Positions 45,363 to 54,759 of a stretch of 64,000 nucleotides of DNA are shown here, in pieces (position 1 is the first letter of the stretch; each line of letters starts with the position of its first letter). Position numbers and translations under genes: made by a program. The notes beneath the pieces were generated by a model. It worked only from the letters and a program-made list of their open reading frames with translations. It did not search any database and was not told the DNA's origin. This DNA comes from Sphingobacterium thalpophilum (GTDB taxonomy: Bacteria; Bacteroidota; Bacteroidia; Sphingobacteriales; Sphingobacteriaceae). The stretch spans positions 2,666,001-2,730,000 of the forward strand of contig NZ_CP151087.1 in the NCBI RefSeq assembly GCF_038396785.1, written 5' to 3'.

Positions 45363-45416
45363 TATAACTTATTTTTCAGTTTTACAACTTAAAAATAAGT
45401 TATAAAACTGAAAAAC
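45363..45416. promoter_or_regulatory. Paired palindromes upstream of the BlaI gene, candidate operator
   Basis: A perfect 14-bp inverted repeat (45363-45376 with 45391-45404, TATAACTTATTTTT arm) encloses part of a second set: 45372-45384 and 45405-45416 are also complementary (TTTTTCAGTTTT/AAAACTGAAAAA). Overlapping symmetrical elements directly before a repressor gene suggest autoregulatory BlaI binding sites. The sequence does not contain the textbook TACAnnTGTA core, so this is inferred. Confidence 0.45.
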
Positions 45417-45458
45417 AAGTTCACAGAAGGAATTCAATCAAAAAAAGGCAATTAAAAC

Positions 45459-45569
45459 CTACTTTTTCAACAACTTAGAGAAAAACAAATAGGCCGCTAT
45501 CAAAAAGATAATGATAATAATCAGGACAATAATCTCTTGTGTCCCTATTCCCCAGTTCATACTATTCAT
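45459..45569 (-). CDS. Small single-pass membrane protein (36 residues)
   Basis: ATG at 45569 on the minus strand gives a 36-residue protein, with one hydrophobic helix of about 18 residues (roughly 13-30) between a short polar N-terminus (NWGIGTQE) and a basic tail (SKLLKK). It starts 11 nt after the dipeptide epimerase stop codon, close enough to be in the same transcript. The positive-inside rule would place the C-terminus in the cytosol. The function is unknown; it could regulate the epimerase, act as a small membrane component or be a chance frame. It is too short for standard calling. Confidence 0.45.
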   Translation of the reverse strand: MNSMNWGIGTQEIIVLIIIIIFLIAAYLFFSKLLKK

Positions 45570-45580
45570 ATTTTTTCAAT

Positions 45581-46678
45581 TTAAATGATCCATTTCTCGC
45601 ATTGATCTAAAAATGTCTGTTCCATATCTGCTCCGATTCCAATTTGGTCTGAGATATGTATTTTGTATCCATCATATTGAATCCCACCTATAACAGGGTC
45701 CTTCAGATGGCCAACCATACAGGTGTCCAGATCAAAAAACTTGACATTCGGTGCAGCATAAGCGAAATGTACTTTAGCTGCTAAAGCCAAGCGAGATTCC
45801 AACATCCCTCCGATCATACAAGTAATACCGTATTCCGCGGCAATATGATTAATTTTTAAGGCTTCCTGTATGCCTCCTGATTTCGAAAATTTAATATTGA
45901 TATAATCGCAAGCATCCGCTTTGCAGAGACGCTCTGCGTCATGTTGAGAATAAACGGATTCATCCGCCATCACGGGAACAATTGTTTCTGCACGCAATTG
46001 CGGTAAATATTCGTCGTCCCATGTACGCATCGGTTGCTCGCAAAATTGTATCTTATAAGGTTCCAACCCCTGTAATGCTTCTAATGCCTCCTCATAAGAC
46101 CAGCCTTGGTTTGCATCAACACGAATAGGCATTTCGAATCCAACAGCCTTACGTATTTCACGTATACGCGCAATATCTGTTTTTGGATCCTTTCCCAACT
46201 TAACTTTCAACATGACCGCACCTTCGCTCTGTAAACGTTTTGCTTTCAACGCCATCTCTTCTGGAGACGCAATTCCCAAGGTGATATCTGTCGTAATCTC
46301 TCGCTTCGCTCCCTTTAGAAATTGATAAAGTGGCAGACCAGCATGTTTGGCCGCCAGATCATGCAAGGCCATATCAAAAGCTGATTTGATCGTCTTGTTA
46401 CCGGCGATATATAGGTCCAATTCTGCCAAACGCTCTTCTATAGCCAAAGGATCGCGCCCCTTCCAAATCTTTGCAAAATCCCTTGCCAGAACTAAACAAG
46501 TATCTTGTGTTTCTCCTACGATCATCGGAAAGGCAGAACATTCGCCCACACCATATATATTAGCATCTGTATATATACGTATAAAAGTATTTTGCGCATA
46601 ATCCATCGTCCCTGTTGCGATAACAAAAGGTTCCATAGGAATGCTTAGTCGATAAATTTCAATTTCAGTTATTTTCAT
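45581..46678 (-). CDS. Dipeptide epimerase (L-Ala-D/L-Glu epimerase type)
   Basis: The 365-residue enolase-superfamily protein has the lysine pair of KVKLGKDPKTD (catalytic KxK), metal ligands in RVDANQGW (Asp), FCEQPM (Glu) and MADES (Asp), and the second catalytic lysine in INIKFSKSGG. The GGMLESRLALAAKVHFA ending is typical of L-Ala-D/L-Glu epimerases, which recycle murein peptide. It is thus a possible partner of the nearby amidase in peptidoglycan turnover, which is an inference from neighbourhood. Its exact dipeptide specificity is not visible. Confidence 0.85.
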   Translation of the reverse strand: MKITEIEIYRLSIPMEPFVIATGTMDYAQNTFIRIYTDANIYGVGECSAFPMIVGETQDTCLVLARDFAKIWKGRDPLAIEERLAELDLYIAGNKTIKSAFDMALHDLAAKHAGLPLYQFLKGAKREITTDITLGIASPEEMALKAKRLQSEGAVMLKVKLGKDPKTDIARIREIRKAVGFEMPIRVDANQGWSYEEALEALQGLEPYKIQFCEQPMRTWDDEYLPQLRAETIVPVMADESVYSQHDAERLCKADACDYINIKFSKSGGIQEALKINHIAAEYGITCMIGGMLESRLALAAKVHFAYAAPNVKFFDLDTCMVGHLKDPVIGGIQYDGYKIHISDQIGIGADMEQTFLDQCEKWII

Positions 46679-46981
46679 CTCACTCTTTAGTTAAGCCATG
46701 TCTATACAGCATAAAGGATATGCAATACTTTGCCTAATTTATATATATTCTTGCAATCTTGGGATGATTTTTCCATATCCCACAAAAAATATTGCCAAAT
46801 GTTGCATTATTCAGCGATGCATCAAACTGAATTGATTGCGGCGAATATCAAATACAATATCGGCAATAAAACATATCAAAAGAAATGATAAAATCAAACT
46901 AAATACATTTTCATTATAATATTTATAATATTTCCGTTTTTTATTCCTATATTAGCAATGTATAATATTTGAAAAGGAAAG
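46679..46981. other. Intergenic region before gltB
   Basis: 303 bp of AT-rich DNA between divergent genes. A TAATATTTG near the gltB start resembles a -7 box with one extra base. No other feature was recognised. Confidence 0.5.
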
Positions 46982-49900
46982 ATGATTCAACAAAGACCGA
47001 AAACGGAGGGCCTCTACGACCCTAATTTTGAGCATGACGCCTGTGGGGTAGGCTTTGTCGCCCATATCAAAGGGAATAAATCACACGCACAAGTAAAAGA
47101 TGCATTAACCATGTTGGAGAATATGGAGCACCGTGGTGCTTGTGGCTGTGACCCAGAAAGCGGTGATGGAGCGGGTATCATGATCCAGCTTCCCCATGAA
47201 TTTTTATGGGAAGAATGTATCAACTTGGGTATACAATTGGAAGAGCCAGGTTATTATGGCACAGGTATGGTCTTTCTTCCAAAAGAAGAAGACATGAACA
47301 AAATATGTCGGGATTTGATTGAGGAAGCGGCAGCAGAAAGGGGTATGAAATTCCTTGGCTACCGTCCAGTACCAGTCAATCGTGAAGGTATTGGACCAAC
47401 AGCGCTCAGTGCAGAACCTGAAATAGTCCAATTTTTTGTTAGCAGACCGGACGGCGTTTCAAACACTGAAGAATTTGAACGCAAACTTTTTGTACTACGT
47501 CGCCTGATCATTCAAAAAGTTAAACAACAACAAGAATACCCTCTCCCCCTTTACTTTGCATCGCTTTCTTGCAAAACAATTATTTACAAAGGTCAATTAA
47601 CAACATACCAGGTCGGAACTTATTATCTTGATTTACGCGATCCTCGTGTGGTATCTGCTTTTGGCTTAGTTCACTCGCGCTTTTCCACCAATACTTTTCC
47701 TTCATGGTCCCTCGCTCAGCCATTCCGTATGCTGGCACACAATGGCGAGATCAATACATTGACAGGTAACCTGAATTGGTTTTACGCAGGTATGCGCGCT
47801 TTATCATCGCCGTATTTTACGGAAGAAGAGATGGAAATCTTACTTCCTATTGTTGACCGTGGTCAATCAGATTCTGCCTGCCTTGACAATGTAGCCGAGC
47901 TGCTTTTACATAGCGGACGTAGTCTCACCCATGTGATGTTGATGTTGGTCCCTGAGGCTTGGGATGGCAATACGCAAATGGATCCTTTAAAACGTGCTTT
48001 CTACGAATATCACGCAACCTTGATGGAGCCTTGGGATGGTCCTGCAGCACTCTGCTTCACCGATGGCAAGCATATTGGTGCTACATTAGACCGCAACGGC
48101 TTACGCCCGCTACGTTATGCCGTAACCTCAGACGACCGCGTCGTTGTTGCTTCTGAAGCAGGGGCACTTCCGATCGAGGAGTCTACCATCATCAAAAAAG
48201 GCCGTCAACAAGCAGGCAAGATTTTCCTTGTCGACATGGAACAAGGCCGTATCCTCACCGATAACGAAGTAAAAGATCAATTGATCAACCAACAGCCTTA
48301 TAGTGATTGGTTGGACAACTATAAAATTAAGCTAGAAGAACTGGAAGAACCTCGTGTAACCTACACCTATCTTTCCAAAGATTCTGTTTTCAAATATCAA
48401 AAGACGTTTGGTTTCTCCCGCGAGGATCTAGAAACCATCCTGACCCCAATGGCATTGACAGGATACGAACCAACAGGCTCCATGGGGTCCGATGTTCCGC
48501 TAGCCATTCTTTCCGATCAACCACAACATATTTCAAGTTATTTTAAGCAATTTTTTGCCCAAGTAACCAACCCACCGATCGATCCGATTCGCGAACGCTT
48601 GGTCATGAGTTTAGCAACATTTATCGGTAACGCAGGCAATATCCTAATCGAAGACAAGAAATTCTGTCACTGTGTAACCTTACCGCATCCGATCCTGACC
48701 TCCAAAGAACTGGAGAAATTGCGTTCGATCGATACAGGATTGTTCCAAGCAAAAACCATCCAGTCTTACTTCCGCTCAGATGGTAAACCTGGATCATTGG
48801 AAGCCGGTCTGGAACGCTTGTGCCGCTATGCGGATGATGCTGTACGTGATGGTTTTGAAGTACTCATTCTTTCGGATCGTGCGATTGACTCCAAACATGC
48901 AGCTATACCTTCATTACTTGCTGTTTCGGCAGTCCATCACCACTTGATCAAAACAGGTAATCGTGGTGCTGTAGGCCTAGTGGTCGAAGCCGGTGATGCT
49001 TGGGAAGTACACCATTTTGCCTGCCTATTGGCATTCGGTGCCACAGCGATCAATCCTTATATGGCCTTGGCAAGTATCCGTACCATGAAGGAACAAAACA
49101 CCTTGGATACCGAACTGACTTGGCCTGAACTATCCAAAAATTACGTCAAAGCCGTTAACAATGGTTTGTTGAAAATTTTCTCCAAAATGGGGATCTCCAC
49201 ATTGCAATCCTACCACGGTGCACAGATCTTTGAGGTACTTGGTATTGACAAGTCTGTTGTCGATAAATTCTTTTGCGGAGCTGTCTCACGTATCGGCGGT
49301 ATGACCTTGGATGATCTGGCTAAAGAAGCTCTTTCAAAACATTGGCGCGGATTTGAAAAAAGCCGTACTCCACAAAATCTATTGCCAGAAGGCGGTATTT
49401 ATCAATGGAAGCGTCGTGGTGAAGGCCACCTTTGGAATCCAGACACGATTCACCTATTGCAACAAGCCTGTCGCACTGGAGATTATGCGACCTATAAAAA
49501 ATACGCGCAGAAAATCAATGAGCAAAAAGAACACATGTTTACCCTTCGCGGATTGTTGGACTTTGCAAAACATCGCAATTCTATTCCATTGGAGCAAGTA
49601 GAACCTGCTAGTGAAATTCTAAAACGTTTCGCAACCGGTGCGATGTCTTTTGGATCAATTTCCCACGAAGCGCATAGCACCCTTGCCATCGCCATGAACC
49701 GCATCGGCGCAAAATCGAACACCGGTGAAGGCGGCGAAGATGAATTGCGTTATCAACCGCTTCCAAATGGAGATTCTATGCGCTCGGCAATAAAACAGGT
49801 TGCCTCGGCTCGTTTTGGTGTTACTTCCAACTATCTGACACAAGCAGACGAACTACAAATCAAAATGGCGCAAGGTGCCAAACCGGGAGAAGGAGGTCAA

Positions 49901-51496
49901 TTACCCGGCCCCAAAGTGGATGCCTGGATTGCAAAAACCAGACACTCTACACCGGGTGTCGGTCTAATTTCACCACCACCCCATCACGATATTTACTCCA
50001 TCGAAGATTTAGCGCAGCTGATCTTTGACCTAAAGAATGCTAACCGTCAAGCAAGAATCAACGTAAAGTTGGTCTCTAAAGCGGGTGTTGGTACCATTGC
50101 TGCCGGAGTGGCGAAGGCCCATGCCGACGTGATTCTTATCGCAGGTTTTGATGGTGGTACAGGTGCATCCCCGATCAGTTCAATCAAACACGCTGGATTG
50201 CCTTGGGAATTAGGGCTTGCAGAAGCGCATCAGACACTTGTTAAAAACAAATTGCGCAGTCGCGTTGTGTTGCAGGCGGACGGTCAGGTAAAAACAGGTC
50301 GTGACATCATCATCGCCACACTATTGGGCGCTGAGGAATGGGGCGTATCTACAGCAGCATTGGTTGCCGGTGGCTGTATCATGATGCGTAAATGCCACTT
50401 GAATACATGCCCTGTGGGTGTTGCAACGCAAGATCCAGAACTGCGTAAATTATTCTCTGGAAAACCAGAAGATATTGTCAACTTATTTACCTTCCTAGCA
50501 GAGGAAGTCCGTGAAACGATGGCTTATCTTGGCTTCCGCACCATCAACGAGATGGTCGGGCGGGCTCAGTTCTTAAAGAAACGGGAAAATATAGACCATT
50601 GGAAAGCTAAGAAAATTGATTTCACAGACATTCTACATGTGGAACGCAACGAGCCTGGACAATCGTTATACAATACCGAAGAGCAGGATCACGGTATGGC
50701 CATGATTTTGGATTGGGGCTTATTAAAACAATCCAAGTTGGCTTTAGAAAGCAAAACGCCTGTATTTGGCACATTTAAAGTAAAAAACACAGACCGTACC
50801 ATCGGAACCATGCTGTCCAATGAAATTTCAAAACTTTATGGTTCAGAAGGTCTTCCAGACAATACCATCAATTTCAAATTTGAAGGTTCTGCCGGACAGA
50901 GTTTTGGTGCATTTTCAACGAAAGGTCTTTCATTTGAATTACAAGGTGAAGCCAATGACTATGTTGGAAAAGGACTATCAGGAGCTCAGTTAGCCATCTA
51001 TCCAGTTGCAGAAAGTGCTCTAGTACCGGAAGATAATATCATTATTGGCAACGTTGCACTATTTGGAGCAACATCTGGGCATCTATTCGTCAACGGACAG
51101 GCCGGTGAACGCTTCGCCGTACGTAACTCTGGTGCAACAGCTGTAGTTGAAGGTGTTGGTGACCATGGCTGTGAGTACATGACAGGGGGGCGTGCGCTGA
51201 TCTTGGGTGCTACAGGTCGTAACTTTGCTGCCGGAATGAGCGGTGGTATTGCGTGGATCTACGACATTAATGAAGATTTCCGCGAAAACTGTAATCAGGA
51301 AATGGTCGATCTGGATCCATTGGAAAGTGAAGACGAAACCGCAATTATCGCCTTACTGAAACGTCATATCTTGCTCACCAATAGCCGTAGAGCAGATTTC
51401 ATACTACAAAATTGGTCAAGAGAAAAAAATAAATTCATTAAGGTATTCCCGAGAGAATACAAAAATGTCATTCGTCAAAAATTAGTTGAAGCATAA
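46982..51496 (+). CDS. gltB: Glutamate synthase large subunit
   Basis: The 1,504-residue protein has the full GOGAT layout. A short propeptide ends before Cys21 (HDACGVGFVAHI), the catalytic N-terminal nucleophile of the glutaminase domain. The glutaminase (about 22-430), a central domain, the FMN-binding synthase domain (AKPGEGGQLPGPKVDAWIAKTRHSTPGVGLISPPPHHDIYSIEDLAQLI in part, GFDGGTGASPISSIKHAGLPWELGL in part) with the 3Fe-4S cysteine region (CHLNTCPVGVATQ) and the C-terminal beta-helix (GQSFGAFSTKG, GATGRNFAAGMSGG) are all seen. It makes two glutamates from glutamine and 2-oxoglutarate. The small subunit gltD follows 17 nt later. Confidence 0.97.
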   Translation: MIQQRPKTEGLYDPNFEHDACGVGFVAHIKGNKSHAQVKDALTMLENMEHRGACGCDPESGDGAGIMIQLPHEFLWEECINLGIQLEEPGYYGTGMVFLPKEEDMNKICRDLIEEAAAERGMKFLGYRPVPVNREGIGPTALSAEPEIVQFFVSRPDGVSNTEEFERKLFVLRRLIIQKVKQQQEYPLPLYFASLSCKTIIYKGQLTTYQVGTYYLDLRDPRVVSAFGLVHSRFSTNTFPSWSLAQPFRMLAHNGEINTLTGNLNWFYAGMRALSSPYFTEEEMEILLPIVDRGQSDSACLDNVAELLLHSGRSLTHVMLMLVPEAWDGNTQMDPLKRAFYEYHATLMEPWDGPAALCFTDGKHIGATLDRNGLRPLRYAVTSDDRVVVASEAGALPIEESTIIKKGRQQAGKIFLVDMEQGRILTDNEVKDQLINQQPYSDWLDNYKIKLEELEEPRVTYTYLSKDSVFKYQKTFGFSREDLETILTPMALTGYEPTGSMGSDVPLAILSDQPQHISSYFKQFFAQVTNPPIDPIRERLVMSLATFIGNAGNILIEDKKFCHCVTLPHPILTSKELEKLRSIDTGLFQAKTIQSYFRSDGKPGSLEAGLERLCRYADDAVRDGFEVLILSDRAIDSKHAAIPSLLAVSAVHHHLIKTGNRGAVGLVVEAGDAWEVHHFACLLAFGATAINPYMALASIRTMKEQNTLDTELTWPELSKNYVKAVNNGLLKIFSKMGISTLQSYHGAQIFEVLGIDKSVVDKFFCGAVSRIGGMTLDDLAKEALSKHWRGFEKSRTPQNLLPEGGIYQWKRRGEGHLWNPDTIHLLQQACRTGDYATYKKYAQKINEQKEHMFTLRGLLDFAKHRNSIPLEQVEPASEILKRFATGAMSFGSISHEAHSTLAIAMNRIGAKSNTGEGGEDELRYQPLPNGDSMRSAIKQVASARFGVTSNYLTQADELQIKMAQGAKPGEGGQLPGPKVDAWIAKTRHSTPGVGLISPPPHHDIYSIEDLAQLIFDLKNANRQARINVKLVSKAGVGTIAAGVAKAHADVILIAGFDGGTGASPISSIKHAGLPWELGLAEAHQTLVKNKLRSRVVLQADGQVKTGRDIIIATLLGAEEWGVSTAALVAGGCIMMRKCHLNTCPVGVATQDPELRKLFSGKPEDIVNLFTFLAEEVRETMAYLGFRTINEMVGRAQFLKKRENIDHWKAKKIDFTDILHVERNEPGQSLYNTEEQDHGMAMILDWGLLKQSKLALESKTPVFGTFKVKNTDRTIGTMLSNEISKLYGSEGLPDNTINFKFEGSAGQSFGAFSTKGLSFELQGEANDYVGKGLSGAQLAIYPVAESALVPEDNIIIGNVALFGATSGHLFVNGQAGERFAVRNSGATAVVEGVGDHGCEYMTGGRALILGATGRNFAAGMSGGIAWIYDINEDFRENCNQEMVDLDPLESEDETAIIALLKRHILLTNSRRADFILQNWSREKNKFIKVFPREYKNVIRQKLVEA

Positions 51497-51513
51497 TATA
51501 GGAAGCACAGATC

Positions 51514-52974
51514 ATGGGAAAAATTACAGGTTTTAAAGAATTTGAGCGCGTGCTTCCAACAAAAGAAGCTGTTGAAGGTCGCGTACAGCACTATAAAGAA
51601 TTCAATAAAGGGTATTCTGAGAACGAGCTCAATAAGCAGGCCGCGCGCTGCATGGACTGCGGTATTCCATTTTGTCATTCAGGCTGTCCACTGGGCAATG
51701 TCATCCCTGAATTTAACGATGCCGTATACGATGGAAAATGGGAAGAGGCCTATCAGATTTTGTCCTCCACCAATAACTTCCCTGAATTTACAGGTAGAAT
51801 ATGTCCGGCACCATGCGAATCAGCCTGTGTACTTGGTATACATAGTACTCCGATCACTATCGAGGAGATCGAAAAACATATTATCGAGATTGCTTTTAAA
51901 AAGGGTTATGTCAAAGCACATAAAAGTTATTTAAAAACAGGCAAACGCGTCGCCGTCGTGGGCTCCGGTCCAGCCGGACTAGCGGCTGCTGCTCAGCTCA
52001 ATAAAGCAGGACACGATGTTGTTGTTTTCGAACGTGATGATCAGGTTGGAGGATTACTCCGCTACGGTATTCCGGATTTTAAATTAGAAAAATCGGTGAT
52101 CGATCGCCGTGTCAATCTCCTGAAAGAATCGGGAATAGAATTCAAGGTTAATACAGAAGTTGGCAAAGATATCAGCTTTTATGAATTAAAAGCTTATGAT
52201 GCAGTTATATTGGCAACAGGCTCTACCGTTCCATGGCACATGCAATTACCAGGGCATGAAGCTAAAGGCATACATTTTGCTATGGACTTTCTGACCCAGC
52301 AAAATAAAGAAGTAAGTGGAATTGCTATCGAACAAGACCGCATCCTGGCAACAGACAAGCATGTTGTTGTCATCGGTGATGGTGATACCGGATCAGACTG
52401 TATTGGTACATCCAATCGTCATCGTGCAAAAAGTATCACACAGATTGCCCGCAAACCTACACCTTCTAAACAACGTCTAAAGAACAATCCTTGGCCAATG
52501 GACAAGCTCACATTCGGAACCTCCTCTTCTCAGGAAGAAGGCTGTGAAAGACTTTGGGCTACAGAAACGCAAGAATTTGTTAAAGATGAAGATGGCCATA
52601 TCAAAGCTATAAAAATCAAAGAGGTTCAATACGAAGTTGATGAATTTGGAAAAAGAACCCGCTTAGGAGAATCCGAGATCCGTGAAATACCAGCAGACCT
52701 CGTCTTATTGGCTATTGGTTATCAACACACTGAACATACGCTCCTAGAACAATTGGGTGTACGTGTCGATGAAAAAGGAAATATCCTTGCAAATGATAAA
52801 GACTACCAAACGACAATTGATAATATCTTCACTGCTGGAGATTGCCGTAAAGGCCAGTCGCTTGTTGTTTGGGCCATCTCTGAAGGACGCGAATGTGCTC
52901 GAAAAGTAGACGAATACTTAATGGGGTATTCAGAGCTTGAAAGCAAGGACTTCCTGGCAACAATAAATGCTTAA
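51514..52974 (+). CDS. gltD: Glutamate synthase small subunit
   Basis: The 486-residue flavoprotein has N-terminal 4Fe-4S cysteines (CMDCGIPFCHSGCPLGNVIPEFND, CPAPCESACVLGI) then FAD- and NADPH-binding loops (AVVGSGPAGLAAAAQLNKAGH, VVVIGDGDTGSDCIGTSNRH) and the late GDCRKGQSLVVWAISEGRE. It passes electrons from NADPH to the large subunit. It directly follows gltB, so ammonia assimilation is co-expressed. Family length is normal. A strong terminator follows about 100 nt later. Confidence 0.96.
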   Translation: MGKITGFKEFERVLPTKEAVEGRVQHYKEFNKGYSENELNKQAARCMDCGIPFCHSGCPLGNVIPEFNDAVYDGKWEEAYQILSSTNNFPEFTGRICPAPCESACVLGIHSTPITIEEIEKHIIEIAFKKGYVKAHKSYLKTGKRVAVVGSGPAGLAAAAQLNKAGHDVVVFERDDQVGGLLRYGIPDFKLEKSVIDRRVNLLKESGIEFKVNTEVGKDISFYELKAYDAVILATGSTVPWHMQLPGHEAKGIHFAMDFLTQQNKEVSGIAIEQDRILATDKHVVVIGDGDTGSDCIGTSNRHRAKSITQIARKPTPSKQRLKNNPWPMDKLTFGTSSSQEEGCERLWATETQEFVKDEDGHIKAIKIKEVQYEVDEFGKRTRLGESEIREIPADLVLLAIGYQHTEHTLLEQLGVRVDEKGNILANDKDYQTTIDNIFTAGDCRKGQSLVVWAISEGRECARKVDEYLMGYSELESKDFLATINA

Positions 52975-53070
52975 AAGAAGGAAGTTCTCAATAGAGAGAT
53001 CATACCAGTGATATGCTAAGCTACGTTTAGACTTCGTAACAAGGATAAAAGCTTGGACAGCACAAAACAT

Positions 53071-53104
53071 AAAAAGGTCCGTTGAGAATTCAACGGACCT
53101 TTTT
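53071..53104. terminator. Terminator between gltD and the phytase-like gene
   Basis: A perfect 15-bp stem (53071-53085 with 53090-53104) with GGTCCGTTGA/TCAACGGACC core and A/T ends serves both strands, 4-nt loop. Confidence 0.9.
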
Positions 53105-53122
53105 ATAATTAATAGTTAGCCA

Positions 53123-54412
53123 CTATTTCAATGGATCCTTAAGTTTAACAAAATAAATACTGTTTTTGTCTACGGTCTTTATATAAGGTAATATTTTCGT
53201 CGCATAAAAACCTTTTCCCGTTACCCCAAAATCATCATCATTACATACCGCGATCAGAGATGGATTAATGACAGCCAGGCCCTCAGCTTTATCATGCGGA
53301 TACAATTCCTTGATATCCGTCATTAAATCGGCGACCAATGTCTTATTGACTGGTTTAATATTATATTTTGCCAATGTAGCCGCGTCTTTGAGTTCCTCCA
53401 CAGTTTTACCATCAAATAATTTCCCCGTTGCCGTATTATTCGCATCTGAGATATCTGTTGCGCCAGAAAGATCTATTTTATAAATCTTCTTAAATACAGT
53501 AGAACGAGTTGTTTCTGTCGCGTATTCCCCGTCACGTTCCAATACAATAAATGTTGAATTGCTCACGGCAGCGATTTCACTTACTGCCTGCAAATCGGTA
53601 CGCTCCATCATATAGACATATTGTTTCGTGACGCCGCTCGCAATATCCAGCGTAACAATACGGATTGCCAATGAATTTTTAATCGCATCTTTAGATGGAT
53701 TATAAAGTGGAAATTGCATAATTCCGACCAGTGTTTTACCATCTGGTGTGAGCGTCAATCCTTCCATTCCACGATTAGGACGACGTTTGGCAAATACCAA
53801 AGGCAACTTTTTACCCGTAGACCACGGATTGATCCGCTCTATTTCCTTTCCCGAAGCGTCAAAATGAACGATATGTGGTCCGTATTCGTCACTGACCCAC
53901 CAAGAACCATCCGCCGCTCTCGCTAGTCCCTCTGAATCGATTCCATCCTCACTTTTCCCTAGATCATTACCATCAACCCCCAATGCTTTTTCCCCAGAAC
54001 CACCTTTCCCTTCTGGATTTGGTAGACCATTCAATTTCACACCATCTTTATTTTTCAATTCGATAACAGATTCCAATGTTAGCGTATTGTCTTTTAATCT
54101 GAATTTACCGATCTGCGGTGTAAATGTTGGCTAAGCAAATACTTTACTATCATTTTCCGTCCCATCAATATTTGGTCCCCTATCCGTTAAAAGATAAAAT
54201 ATAGATTTATCAGTAGGATCTTGAGCCATCGATGATCCATAACCCCCATTATACACTTTTACCCCATTAACATCAATCAATACTTTGGGATCTGTTGCTA
54301 TGGCCTTTTCGGGATAGGTCAGTTCAATCGGATCAGTAATCTGCGATACGTCATCTTTACTACATGAAGCACATAATAGGGCCAACGCCAATACACTGTA
54401 TATTTTTTTCAT
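53123..54412 (-). pseudogene. Phytase-like esterase lipoprotein, interrupted by an in-frame amber codon
   Basis: On the minus strand, ATG 54412 starts a lipoprotein signal (LALALLCASCSKDD, lipobox Cys16) and the reading proceeds to TAG at 54131-54133 after ...DSKVFA. The same frame continues without other stops through PTFTPQIGKFRL to 53123, giving a further 335 residues with the beta-propeller features of the esterase-like phytase family (GIDSEGLARAADGSWWVSDEYGPHIVHFD in part, EGLTLTPDGKTLVGIMQFPLYNP in part, AEGLAVINPSLIAVCNDDDFG). So one TAG converts a single gene of about 430 codons into two pieces. A C-to-T change from CAG is the simplest origin. No upstream start for the second half has a good signal peptide. 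Confidence 0.85.
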
Positions 54413-54759
54413 CTGTCTAAATTTTTCAAATAATGCTTACTGTTATCCATATTTCGGACACGTTCAACTAGTTAAATTTCATTCTTATCGTCTTGCTTAG
54501 GCTATAACACAGCAGGTTTTGTCTACACAATCCATGCGCAGTGGGCAACCCAACGGTATTGCAAACATAAAAGCCAAATATTAGCCAATGATTAACATAA
54601 GTTTAAATAAACTGCATCAACCGTAAAAAACACGGTATAAAAATTAATTATCCTCGATTATGGAATTTTGAATTTCCCGGCATCACTACAAGAATAAATA
54701 GCTAATTGTGCAGCGAATTAACAGTATATTCTCTGCCCTCACCTACTAAAAATAGAAAG
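54413..54759. other. Intergenic region upstream of the VIT-domain gene
   Basis: About 347 bp between divergent genes, AT-rich and without an apparent gene. No exact TAnnTTTG box was found; either promoter may be non-standard. Confidence 0.5.

Noticed and set aside
54131..54133. TAG as pyrrolysine or selenocysteine recoding
   Set aside because: There is no recoding element or machinery visible here, and selenocysteine uses TGA. A nonsense mutation explains the single stop.
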